From: Dehalococcoidia bacterium
GTDB taxonomy: Bacteria; Chloroflexota; Dehalococcoidia; GIF9; AB-539-J10
Direction: 5' to 3'
DNA: 7,949 nucleotides
Assembly: GCA_030626915.1 (NCBI GenBank)
Contig: DAOUTC010000054.1
Coordinates: 1 to 7,949 of the forward strand
Positions 1 to 6,011 of the stretch are shown here, piece by piece. The notes below the pieces were generated by a model. It ran no database searches. It had not been told where the DNA came from and worked only from the letters and a program-made list of their open reading frames with translations. The first letter of the stretch is position 1; each line of letters starts with the position of its first letter. The position numbers and the translations under genes are program-made.

Positions 1-523
1 CGTCTTGAGTGCCGTTGCCATGGTGAACATCGAAATCAGCAATAAGGACACGCTGGAGGTTAAAGTTAGCCAGGGCAAACTTAGCCGCAACAGCCACATT
101 GTTAAAAATACAGAAACCCATTGCCCTATCGCTGGTAGCGTGGTGTCCTGGAGGTCTAACTAAAGCAACCGCGCTGCTCACTTCCCCTTTCATTACTGCC
201 TCCACGGCAGTTAAAAGCCCACCAGCAGCATACAAAGCTACTTCATAAGATTTTGGGCACATTATTGTATCGGGGTCAAGCCAGCCACCACCACTTTCAG
301 CCTTGCTTTTAACCCGGGAGATATATTCTGCAGTATGCACCTTTTTTAGTTCTTCCATTGAGGCAGGACGTGGAGGCAGACAAGTAAGTTTCTCCTTAGT
401 CCCACTCTCTTCCAAATGCGACATTACGGCTACCAACCTGTGAGAATTCTCCGGATGGTTGCCAGTGTCATGCTCCAGATAGATTGGGTCATAAACTAAA
501 CCGGCTTTCATTACTCGCATCAT
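1..523 (-). CDS. Histone deacetylase family protein (AcuC/AphA-like), N-terminal part, cut by window edge
   Basis: This is a zinc-dependent amidohydrolase of the arginase/deacetylase fold. Bacterial members deacetylate acetyl-lysine (AcuC on acetyl-CoA synthetase) or acetylpolyamines, in the cytoplasm. About 174 residues are visible. Family landmarks read in order are: GLVYDPIYLEHDTGNHPENS near the N-terminus; RPPGHHA with the catalytic His pair at about residues 127-128; GFCIFNNVAVAA; and DFDVHHGNGTQD at 163-174, where D165 and H167 should be zinc ligands. The frame is open to base 1, so roughly the C-terminal half, including the third zinc ligand, lies outside. I chose the ATG at 523; ATGs at 520 and 511 are also possible because no good ribosome site is present, and family members often begin close to the 511 start (MKAGLVYD). 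It starts 25 bases after the DUF4349 gene and is probably cotranscribed with it. The substrate cannot be told from this portion. Confidence 0.93.
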   Translation of the reverse strand, partial: MMRVMKAGLVYDPIYLEHDTGNHPENSHRLVAVMSHLEESGTKEKLTCLPPRPASMEELKKVHTAEYISRVKSKAESGGGWLDPDTIMCPKSYEVALYAAGGLLTAVEAVMKGEVSSAVALVRPPGHHATSDRAMGFCIFNNVAVAAKFALANFNLQRVLIADFDVHHGNGTQD

Positions 524-548
524 ATCAAACTTACTCGACCAAGGACAA

Positions 549-1364
549 TCAGGTTTTTCTTCGCCTGAGCCAGAAAACCAGGATAGGAATCCAGACCCAG
601 CAGAAAACACCAAGCCAGATGAAACCGGTAGCTAAACCTCTTCCCAAGGTAGTCAGACCGCGCACTGCTGATTTGAGGGCGTTGGAGGCACTCCAGGGCT
701 CAGTCAAACCTCTTGTCTGTTTTAGGGTTACCTGAATAAGCGCCATGTCTGAGGTTCTCTCCAGGTATTTCATACGACCTTCAATTTGCTCAATCTGCCC
801 TCGCACATTGGAAAGCGCTTGCTGCACCTTGAGTATTTCCTCTACTGTTTCTGCTTTTTCTAACAATGCCAGGTACTGGACTTCGGTGGCTTTAAGGTTG
901 TGTAGTCGGGCTTCTAAATCAATATATTCCTCGGTTACATCTTTGGTCTCAGTGCTCTCATAAGGCACATCTACCGCCAGTTCTCGAAGCCTGCTGAAAG
1001 CTTCGTCAAATCTATCAGCGGGAACTCGAATGCGAATGCTACCTGAAGTCCCTTTTTCCTCTTCATACTTATGGGAGGAAACCACATAGCCACCTAGCTC
1101 ATTAGCTACTTCAGCAACTTCGTCCATTGCCTCAACTATATCCTCTACCTCTAAAGTTATATCGCCTGTTTTTATGATTTTACGCTCCATAGTTTCTTCA
1201 TCAGGCTCTACTATACTTGGATATGCCTTTTCTTCAGCAGCTTCTTCCCTTGGTGGCAGTGTTGGTCCAGGCATTGGTGGAACACCTGCTGGTGCACAGG
1301 CATTGGTTAGCATTAACCCCAAAATTAGCAGCATTGGCAATGAAAATTTGAGCCACTTATTCAT
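549..1364 (-). CDS. DUF4349 domain-containing putative lipoprotein with C-terminal membrane anchor
   Basis: The 271-residue product has a hydrophobic N-terminal segment (residues 8-20) ending in LTNAC. Cys23 is a plausible lipidation site, although -3 is Thr rather than the usual Leu. A Pro/Glu-rich linker (25-60) leads into the DUF4349 region (about 60-215). The beta-rich part contains IIKTGDITLEVED, GGYVVSS and IRIRVPADRFDEAF. It is followed by a coiled coil (about 145-204) starting at EEYIDLEARLHNLKATE. Residues 244-266 form a membrane span, followed by RRRK, which would place the short tail in the cytoplasm. The family sits in the cell envelope and its function is unknown. The ATG at 1364 is supported by AAGGAGG at 1372-1378. 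Anchoring at both ends (lipid and membrane span) is typical of this family as I recall it, though the lipobox is imperfect and the N-terminus could be an uncleaved anchor. Confidence 0.9.
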   Translation of the reverse strand: MNKWLKFSLPMLLILGLMLTNACAPAGVPPMPGPTLPPREEAAEEKAYPSIVEPDEETMERKIIKTGDITLEVEDIVEAMDEVAEVANELGGYVVSSHKYEEEKGTSGSIRIRVPADRFDEAFSRLRELAVDVPYESTETKDVTEEYIDLEARLHNLKATEVQYLALLEKAETVEEILKVQQALSNVRGQIEQIEGRMKYLERTSDMALIQVTLKQTRGLTEPWSASNALKSAVRGLTTLGRGLATGFIWLGVFCWVWIPILVFWLRRRKT

Positions 1365-1426
1365 TTGTTTGCCTCCTTAATAACAATCTCAGTTTGCAAA
1401 CTTTAAGTCTCTTTCGCTACTTTAAC

Positions 1427-1432
1427 ATTATA
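1427..1432 (-). promoter_or_regulatory. Possible -10 element for the DUF4349 gene
   Basis: A perfect TATAAT reads on the minus strand here, with 62 bases between it and the DUF4349 ATG. No good -35 hexamer is found at 16-18 bases upstream (AACCCC-like sequence), so the assignment rests on the -10 alone. Confidence 0.35.
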
Positions 1433-1522
1433 AACGAAAAAAGGATTCAGGGGTTTAGATTCCCAGTCGAGCCTCTGTCTACCTTCTGGAGAACATCTCT
1501 TCCAGCTAATTTGACCCTGACC

Positions 1523-1602
1523 AGGCAAAGCTGAGGGTATCTTCATTATTTCCTTTTGAAAATCTTCTTTAACCACGCCAAATACTGACCTGGGCTTTGC
1601 CT
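1523..1602. repeat. 9-bp inverted repeat in the divergent spacer
   Basis: AGGCAAAGC at 1523-1531 is exactly the reverse complement of GCTTTGCCT at 1594-1602. The right arm covers the proposed -35 hexamer of the plus-strand promoter, so it could be half of an operator pair. With 62 bases between arms, chance is also a reasonable explanation. Confidence 0.25.
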
Positions 1603-1624
1603 CAATGCCATTTATGTGTATAAT
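1597..1624 (+). promoter_or_regulatory. Sigma70-like promoter for the TIM-barrel/dehydrogenase operon
   Basis: TTGCCT at 1597-1602 (4 of 6 consensus bases), a 16-base spacer and a perfect TATAAT at 1619-1624. Transcription would begin near 1631, upstream of the ribosome site at 1661. This rules out the upstream in-frame GTG at 1616 as the real start of the first gene, since it overlaps the promoter. Confidence 0.5.
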
Positions 1625-1660
1625 AATGTCAAGTCTGTTCTGACTGAATTACTAAGAGTA

Positions 1661-1667
1661 AAGGAGG
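1661..1667 (+). promoter_or_regulatory. Ribosome binding site that fixes the start of the TIM-barrel gene
   Basis: AAGGAGG lies five bases upstream of GTG 1673. The next in-frame ATG (1685) is 17 bases away, too far for this site. The earlier in-frame GTG at 1616 has no such site. Confidence 0.75.
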
Positions 1668-1672
1668 GCACC

Positions 1673-2587
1673 GTGCAAGAGTCAATGTATAAATTTATGA
1701 AGGTGGGGCTAATCCATTTTATGGCCTATCCACAAGTTCTAAAAGGAGAGGGGCCAATTCTTGAGACGCTACAGAAAATAGTTGAGGATGATTTCTTCAC
1801 CGCGGTGGAAATTTCCTGGATCAAGGATAGGGAAATAAGGGATAAGGCAAAAAAACTATTAAAGACAAGTCACTTAACCGTTGCTTATGGTGCTCAGCCG
1901 CGGCTGTTGGTTAACCAGTTAGATCTCAATTCCCTTGATGAAGGAGAGAGAAAAAAGGCAGTTGCAGAGGTGAAGGCAGGGGTTGACGAGGCTTATGAGA
2001 TGGGAGCAAAGGGTCTTGCCTTTTTAAGCGGTAAAGATCCGGGGGAAGAAAGGCGAGGACAGGCCCGGAAACTGTTGCTTTCTTCCATCAAGGAGATATG
2101 CGATTATGCTAAATCTCAAGGAAACTTAGGCATAACCTTAGAGATTTTTGACCGGGAAATTGATAAAAGGTGTTTAATTGGACCGGCGAATGAGGCAAGG
2201 CTGGTAGCGGAAGAGATAAGAAAAGAGTTTGACAACTTTGGGTTGATGGTTGATTTATCTCATCTGCCTCTTTTAAATGAGACTCCCACCCAGTCCATTA
2301 TGCCAATTAAGGATTACCTGGTTCACGCTCATATGGGCAATTGCGTCTTAAGGGATAAAAAACATCCTGCCTACGGAGATCAACACCCCAGATTTGGCAT
2401 TGAAGGAGGGGAAAATGATGTGGAAGAGCTAGTAGCCTATTTAAGGGTGTTACTGGATGTTGGTTTCTTGAATATCAAAAATCCACCCATAGTAAGCTTT
2501 GAAGTAAAGCCGCTTGCTGATGAATCCTCAGAGGTAGTTATCGCTAATGCCAAGAGAGTGTTAAGAGAAGCTTGGACAAAAATTTAA
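1673..2587 (+). CDS. Xylose-isomerase-like TIM-barrel protein (sugar phosphate isomerase/epimerase type)
   Basis: From the GTG start the product has 304 residues, near the usual size for this superfamily of metal-dependent isomerases, epimerases and endonuclease-IV-like barrels. The N-terminus KVGLIHFMAYP is the first barrel strand and AVEISWI the second. Candidate metal ligands sit at strand ends: E157 in TLEIFDRE, D194 and H197 in MVDLSHLPL, H218/H220 in VHAHMGNC and E277 in VSFEVKP. A loop rich in His and Gly (about 230-247) follows the AHMGNC strand. The frame also opens at GTG 1616, but the promoter and AAGGAGG place the start at 1673. The stop codon overlaps the ribosome site of the next gene, so the two are translationally close and one operon. 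Substrate is unknown; a hydroxyacid or ketose derivative is suggested by the dehydrogenase next door. Family assignment is firm, reaction is not. Confidence 0.85.
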   Translation: MQESMYKFMKVGLIHFMAYPQVLKGEGPILETLQKIVEDDFFTAVEISWIKDREIRDKAKKLLKTSHLTVAYGAQPRLLVNQLDLNSLDEGERKKAVAEVKAGVDEAYEMGAKGLAFLSGKDPGEERRGQARKLLLSSIKEICDYAKSQGNLGITLEIFDREIDKRCLIGPANEARLVAEEIRKEFDNFGLMVDLSHLPLLNETPTQSIMPIKDYLVHAHMGNCVLRDKKHPAYGDQHPRFGIEGGENDVEELVAYLRVLLDVGFLNIKNPPIVSFEVKPLADESSEVVIANAKRVLREAWTKI

Positions 2588-2600
2588 GGAGGTAGCATAA

Positions 2601-3575
2601 ATGAAGCCAAAAGTCTTTGTAAGTAGAAGAATTCCACAACCAGGGCTCGATATTGTAGAAAAGGAGTGTGAGGTAAAAATTAATCCTTACGATAGAGTGT
2701 TAACTAGAGGGGAACTTATAGAGGGGGTAAAGGGAATAGATGGCTTGCTCTGTCTTCTCACTGACACTATAGATGGAGAGATAATGAGTGTAAACACTAA
2801 TCTAAGGATTATCAGTAACTGTGCTGTGGGGTATAACAATATTGATGTAGATGAGGCCACCAAGAGAAAGATTATGGTGACCAATACTCCGGGGGTATTA
2901 ACTGACACAACGGCGGATTTAGCCTGGGCTCTTCTAATGAGCATAGCCAGAAGGATTGCGGAATCCGATAAGTTCACCAGAGAGGGAAAGTTTAAAGGTT
3001 GGGCGCCTATGCTCTTTTTGGGGTCTGATGTGCATCACTCCACACTTGGCATCATCGGCCTGGGTAGAATTGGCCAGGCAATAGCTAAAAGGGCTAGAGG
3101 ATTTGAGATGAGGATTCTATATACAGATGTGATAAGAGCTCCAAAGGAAGTAGAAGATGAGCTAGGAGCAAAGTTCGTCTCCTTAGATGAGCTTCTTTCA
3201 AGTTCAGACTTTGTTACCATTCATGCCCCGCTTTTTCCCGAGACGCATCATTTAATTGGGGAGACAGAGCTAAAGAAGATGAAAAAGACTGCTTATCTCA
3301 TCAACGCTGCTCGGGGTCCTTTGGTAGACGAGAAAGCCTTGGTTCAGGCTTTACAAGAAAGGTGGATTGCTGGGGCAGCCTTAGACGTATATGAGAATGA
3401 GCCAGATTTAGCTCCCGGATTATCTCAGCTGGATAATGTAGTAATTGTGCCTCACATTGGTAGTGCTTCCACCGCTACTCGAGAAAGGATGGCCACTATG
3501 GCTGCCACCAATTTAGTAGCTGGATTAAAGGGTGAAGTGCCCCCTAATTTAGTAAATAAAGAAGTGTTGGACTAG
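2601..3575 (+). CDS. D-2-hydroxyacid dehydrogenase, glyoxylate/hydroxypyruvate reductase type
   Basis: This NAD(P)-dependent enzyme of 324 residues has the full family length. It reduces 2-keto acids such as glyoxylate or hydroxypyruvate to D-2-hydroxyacids, or the reverse. The substrate-binding half contains ISNCAVGYNNIDV (71-83) and TNTPGVLTDTTADLAW (94-109). The Rossmann half has GLGRIGQAIAKRARGF (153-168), with an Asp (D176) after the second strand, which favours NADH over NADPH. The catalytic triad is visible: R238 in NAARGPLVDE, E267 in DVYENEP and H285 in VPHIGSAS. The closest families by motif are archaeal-type glyoxylate reductase (GyaR) and D-glycerate dehydrogenase; D-3-phosphoglycerate dehydrogenase is less likely because the C-terminal ACT domain is absent. 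AAGGAGG at 2586-2592 overlaps the previous stop codon, and the ATG follows by eight bases. The gene lies 13 bases after the TIM-barrel gene. Confidence 0.93.
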   Translation: MKPKVFVSRRIPQPGLDIVEKECEVKINPYDRVLTRGELIEGVKGIDGLLCLLTDTIDGEIMSVNTNLRIISNCAVGYNNIDVDEATKRKIMVTNTPGVLTDTTADLAWALLMSIARRIAESDKFTREGKFKGWAPMLFLGSDVHHSTLGIIGLGRIGQAIAKRARGFEMRILYTDVIRAPKEVEDELGAKFVSLDELLSSSDFVTIHAPLFPETHHLIGETELKKMKKTAYLINAARGPLVDEKALVQALQERWIAGAALDVYENEPDLAPGLSQLDNVVIVPHIGSASTATRERMATMAATNLVAGLKGEVPPNLVNKEVLD

Positions 3576-3627
3576 AAATACTAAATACGAAATCCTAGAA
3601 GTTTGGAATTTAGAGATTAGGATTTGG
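3576..3627 (+). repeat. AT-rich intergenic repeat remnant with 8-bp inverted repeat
   Basis: AAATCCTA at 3590-3597 is the reverse complement of TAGGATTT at 3618-3625, with 20 bases between. The wording (ACTAAATACGAAATCC, TTTGGAATTTAGAG, TTAGGATTTGG) resembles short dispersed intergenic repeats that I recall from several uncultured bacterial genomes. It lies inside the operon between the dehydrogenase and cyclophilin-like genes, with no T tract, so it is not an evident terminator. Confidence 0.4.
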
Positions 3628-3646
3628 GGCTAAGGAGGTTATCAAA

Positions 3647-4021
3647 ATGTCTAAAAAGGTCACTATTAGGGTTGAAAATATCAAGGCTGATGCTGAATTA
3701 AACGATAGTGAAACTGCACAGGAGATTTGGAAAGCACTTCCTATTGAAAGCAGTGTGAATACCTGGAGCGAGGAGATTTATTTTTCCACACCGGTTAAGG
3801 TTGGACCAGAAAATGCTAAGGCGGTGGTTTCCAAAGGTGATTTGGGATACTGGCCGCCTGGAACAGCTTTCTGTATCTTCTTTGGACCTACACCTGTAAG
3901 TCAGGGTGACGAAATCAGGCCAGCCAGTCCAGTGAACGTTTTTGGAAGGGTAATAGGAGACTGTAAAATATTTAAGAAAGTTACGTCTGGAGCAAAAATT
4001 ATCGTTGAAAAAGCTGAGTGA
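3647..4021 (+). CDS. Cyclophilin-like fold protein (TM1367/DUF3830-like)
   Basis: The 124-residue product is predicted to be a single beta-barrel domain with no signal peptide or membrane span. It opens with strand KKVTIRVENIKADAEL, followed by a helix containing TAQEIWKALPIES (23-35). WSEEIYFSTPV (40-50) and the landmark GDLGYWPPGTAFCIFFGPTP (64-83) follow, then INVFGRVIGD-type strands near 95-105. This layout matches the small bacterial cyclophilin-like proteins related to TM1367, whose fold resembles peptidyl-prolyl isomerases but which lack demonstrated isomerase activity. AAGGAGG at 3632-3638 sits eight bases before the ATG. It is the last gene of the operon, followed at once by a terminator. 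Its role beside two metabolic enzymes is unknown; it may be a ligand-binding accessory. Confidence 0.8.
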   Translation: MSKKVTIRVENIKADAELNDSETAQEIWKALPIESSVNTWSEEIYFSTPVKVGPENAKAVVSKGDLGYWPPGTAFCIFFGPTPVSQGDEIRPASPVNVFGRVIGDCKIFKKVTSGAKIIVEKAE

Positions 4022-4022
4022 T

Positions 4023-4042
4023 AGTGGAGGTTTCCACTTTTT
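4023..4042 (+). terminator. Rho-independent terminator
   Basis: A stem AGTGGA/TCCACT (4023-4028 with 4033-4038) closes a GGTT loop and is followed directly by a T tract to 4042. It begins one base after the cyclophilin-like gene's stop codon. The stem is short (six pairs), so efficiency may be modest. Confidence 0.6.
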
Positions 4043-4208
4043 CCTTGGCTTTGTGGGCTGTCCATTACCCCGGGCTTCTTGGTTTATCTTCAATTCCTCT
4101 GGCCATGTTTTTGTGCTTTGGTTATCTTTATCCTCTATGTGAATATACTAAGGTGAGATTGCCTAACTGTCCCTTCAGTTCTATTTCGTAGCTCTGATGG
4201 AATATAAA
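4043..4208. other. Intergenic stretch with no supported gene
   Basis: Between the terminator and the next promoter no frame has a ribosome site with a credible start. A 56-codon hydrophobic plus-strand frame starting with GTG 4024 overlaps the terminator and lacks a ribosome site, so I do not call it. No tRNA or riboswitch-like fold was recognised. Confidence 0.5.
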
Positions 4209-4237
4209 TTGAAAAATTAGGTAGTTCTTACTAAAAT
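4209..4237 (+). promoter_or_regulatory. Sigma70-like promoter for the helical-repeat gene
   Basis: TTGAAA (4209-4214), exactly 17 bases of spacer, then TAAAAT (4232-4237); each hexamer matches five of six consensus bases. Transcription near 4244 gives a leader of about 80 bases before ATG 4325. Confidence 0.65.
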
Positions 4238-4324
4238 TAAACTTAAAAGGTATAAAAGGGGGCACGAAAGCTTTTATTTAGAACTTTACGAGGCCAAGCG
4301 AGGTTTTTAGGGTCTTGAGCGAAT

Positions 4325-5905
4325 ATGGAAGGCAATATTGGGACATTTGAGCGAGCAGTGGCTGAAGCTGAGAGGCTAAGCCAAGCAGCCAAGGAGGCTG
4401 CTGAAGAATCAAGAAAAGCCTCCCAGGAAGCTATAGACAGGATTGAGAAGATAAGCCGAGCGGCCATGAAGGCTGCCAAGGAAGCAAAAAAGGCATCACA
4501 GGAAGCAGTAAGCAAGGCCGAGAAGATAAGCCAGGCGGCTACACAGTCTGCTGAAGCATCGTTAAAAGCATCACAGGAAGCCATAAGCAAGGCCGAAGCA
4601 TCAATCAAATCAGCCACAGAATCTACTAAAGCATCAGCGAGAGCGTTTAAGGAAGCGGTGGGTAGGGCTGAGGCATTGGTCCAATCGGCCAAGATATCTA
4701 CTGAAACATCGATAAGAGCCTCCCAAGAAGCTATAGGTAGAGCTGAGAAAGTAAGCCAAGCGGTGGTAGAAACTTCCGAAGAGGCAAAAAAAGCCTCCCA
4801 AGAAGCTATAGGTAGAGCTGAGAAAGTAAGCCAGGTGGCGATAAAAACTGCTCGGGAATCAAGAGAAGCATCTCAAGAAAGTATAAGCAGGATTGATGAA
4901 ATAAGCCGAGCGGTTGCCAAGGCTGCTAAGAAGTCAAGAGAGGCATCTCGGGAAGCAGTAAGCAAAGCTGAGAGATTAAGCCAAGCGACTACAGAGTCTG
5001 TTGAAGCATCAACTAGAACATTTGAGGAAGCAATAAACAAAGCTGAAAAAGTAAGCCAATTGGCTAAGGAGTCTACTGAAGCATCGGCAAGGGCATTCGA
5101 GGAAGCAATAAGCAGAGCTGTTGAAGTAAGCAAAACGACCCAGAAGGAGGCTAAAACACTTATAAAAGCATCTCAGAAAGCTGTTAGCAGAGCTGAGAAA
5201 TCAGTTAAATCGGCCAATGAAGCTATTGAGACGTCAACAAGAATATCCCGAGAAGCTATAAGCAAGGCTGAAGAAGTAGGAAAAGCATCCCAGGAAGCAA
5301 TAAGCAGAGTTGAGGAAATAAGCCAAGCAACCAGAAGGGCTGCTGAAGAGGCGAAAAGAGCCTCCCAGGAAGCAGTAAGCAGAGCTGAGGAGATAAGCCA
5401 GGCAGCCATGGAGGCTGATGAGGAATCAAGAAGAGCATCCCAGGAAGCAATAAGCAGGGCTGAGGAGATAAGCCAAGCAGCCATGGAGGTCACTGAAGAA
5501 TCTACACAGGTAGTCAGGGAGACTACTGAGAGATCAGTAAGGATAGCCAGGGAGGCTGTTATAGCCTCGGTAAGAGCATTTGAGGAGGCCATCAATACGG
5601 CTGAAGAAACAACTAAGTCAGCCAGGAGGGCTGCAAGGGCCTCAATACGAGTATTTGAGAAAGCAGTAGGCGGAGCTGAAAAGGTAGGCAAAAGAGTTGA
5701 GGAGGAAGTTGCTGAAGTACCAGCAAAGATATTCGAGGAGGCCTTAAGTAAGCCTGAAACTGGTGTGGGAGAAAAGAGGGAGCCAAAAGAATCTAGAAGG
5801 GAAATTCAAGCGCGCTTGGATTTCCTAGCTCGAACATACGCAGCTAATAAAGCTAAACATGCTGAGGAAGAAGCCGCAGAGAGTGATGAAGTGGAAGAAG
5901 ACTAG
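4325..5905 (+). CDS. Helical protein of about nineteen 25-residue repeats
   Basis: I do not recognise a named family. The 526-residue product is rich in Ala, Ser, Glu and Lys/Arg. It has no Cys or Trp and no Pro before about residue 464. Residues 10-471 are a tandem array with consensus near EAISRAEEISQAAxEAxEESRRASQ. Small or aliphatic residues fall at repeat positions 2, 6, 9, 13, 16, 20 and 23. This 4-3-4-3-4-3-4 spacing equals three heptads plus a four-residue stutter, which predicts one very long, nearly straight coiled coil or amphipathic helix. The tail (472-526) is highly charged and ends in acidic residues. There is no signal peptide or membrane span. An in-frame TGA at 4316-4318 makes ATG 4325 the earliest possible ATG; only a weak AGGG at 4309-4312 precedes it. 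It is followed by another helical protein and faces a tubulin-like gene. A structural, filament or membrane-coating role is inferred. Confidence 0.85.
   Translation: MEGNIGTFERAVAEAERLSQAAKEAAEESRKASQEAIDRIEKISRAAMKAAKEAKKASQEAVSKAEKISQAATQSAEASLKASQEAISKAEASIKSATESTKASARAFKEAVGRAEALVQSAKISTETSIRASQEAIGRAEKVSQAVVETSEEAKKASQEAIGRAEKVSQVAIKTARESREASQESISRIDEISRAVAKAAKKSREASREAVSKAERLSQATTESVEASTRTFEEAINKAEKVSQLAKESTEASARAFEEAISRAVEVSKTTQKEAKTLIKASQKAVSRAEKSVKSANEAIETSTRISREAISKAEEVGKASQEAISRVEEISQATRRAAEEAKRASQEAVSRAEEISQAAMEADEESRRASQEAISRAEEISQAAMEVTEESTQVVRETTERSVRIAREAVIASVRAFEEAINTAEETTKSARRAARASIRVFEKAVGGAEKVGKRVEEEVAEVPAKIFEEALSKPETGVGEKREPKESRREIQARLDFLARTYAANKAKHAEEEAAESDEVEED
4352..5737 (+). 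repeat. Imperfect 75-bp tandem repeat array inside the helical gene
   Basis: There are about nineteen units, sixteen of them exactly 25 codons. Unit 13 (from 5252) has only 14 codons, unit 17 has 22 and unit 19 has 26. Adjacent units 6 and 7 share a 42-base identical stretch (4717-4758 and 4792-4833, offset 75), showing recent duplication or gene conversion. Units 14-16 are also very alike, sharing GCATCCCAGGAAGCAATAAG-type blocks. Confidence 0.9.
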
Positions 5906-5952
5906 ATGAAGGCAAAGATGGAAGTAGGTTTCTTTTTCGACTTATTTTCCCC

Positions 5953-5982
5953 TTGTGTAAGTGCAAGTGAAAGAGTTAAAAT
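5953..5982 (+). promoter_or_regulatory. Weak candidate promoter before the 126-residue helical gene
   Basis: TTGTGT (5953-5958), an 18-base spacer and TAAAAT (5977-5982). The -35 matches only three of six bases. No clear terminator separates this gene from the helical-repeat gene, so readthrough is equally possible. Confidence 0.3.
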
Positions 5983-6011
5983 AAAAAGATAGGTAGCAAA
6001 GGAGGTGTACC

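Larger units (their letters stand above)
1403..1648 (-). other. Open frame of 81 codons without a credible start; possible decayed gene
   Basis: In the spacer between the DUF4349 gene and the TIM-barrel gene, the minus strand is open for 81 codons between an in-frame TAA at 1651-1649 and a terminal TAA at 1405-1403. The translation is protein-like, with stretches such as RLDIIIHINGIEAKPRSVFG and GVVKEDFQKEIMKIPSALPG, and it ends PFFVYNVKVAKET. It contains no ATG until 1546. A GTG at 1576 would give 57 residues but has no ribosome site. It points the same way as the DUF4349 gene, just upstream of it. It could be the 3' remnant of a lost gene or a chance open frame. I do not recognise the product. 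Confidence 0.25.

Noticed and set aside
484..1380. Plus-strand frames opposite the deacetylase and DUF4349 genes
   Set aside because: They overlap genes with clear domain content and ribosome sites, and their translations show no motif.
2687..3220. Minus-strand frames inside the hydroxyacid dehydrogenase gene
   Set aside because: They are antisense shadows; the plus strand carries the complete catalytic triad and nucleotide-binding motif.
3698..4093. 131-codon minus-strand frame over the cyclophilin-like gene
   Set aside because: It is antisense to a well-supported gene with a ribosome site and family motifs, and it runs through the terminator. The translation is rich in Cys, Arg and Asn with no recognisable domain.
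4024..4194. Hydrophobic 56-codon plus-strand frame starting with GTG 4024
   Set aside because: Its start lies inside the terminator stem, it has no ribosome site and no homology I can recognise.
4243..5691. Several long minus-strand open frames (up to 172 codons) opposite the helical-repeat gene
   Set aside because: They are shadows of the Ala/Ser/Glu-biased 75-bp repeats, whose antisense rarely makes stops. They have no ribosome sites, and their Ala/Ser/Leu-rich translations merely mirror the sense repeats.
4352..5737. CRISPR or other DNA-level repeat array
   Set aside because: The periodicity is 75 bases with divergence at third codon positions, no spacers, and a single open frame throughout, so it is a protein repeat.
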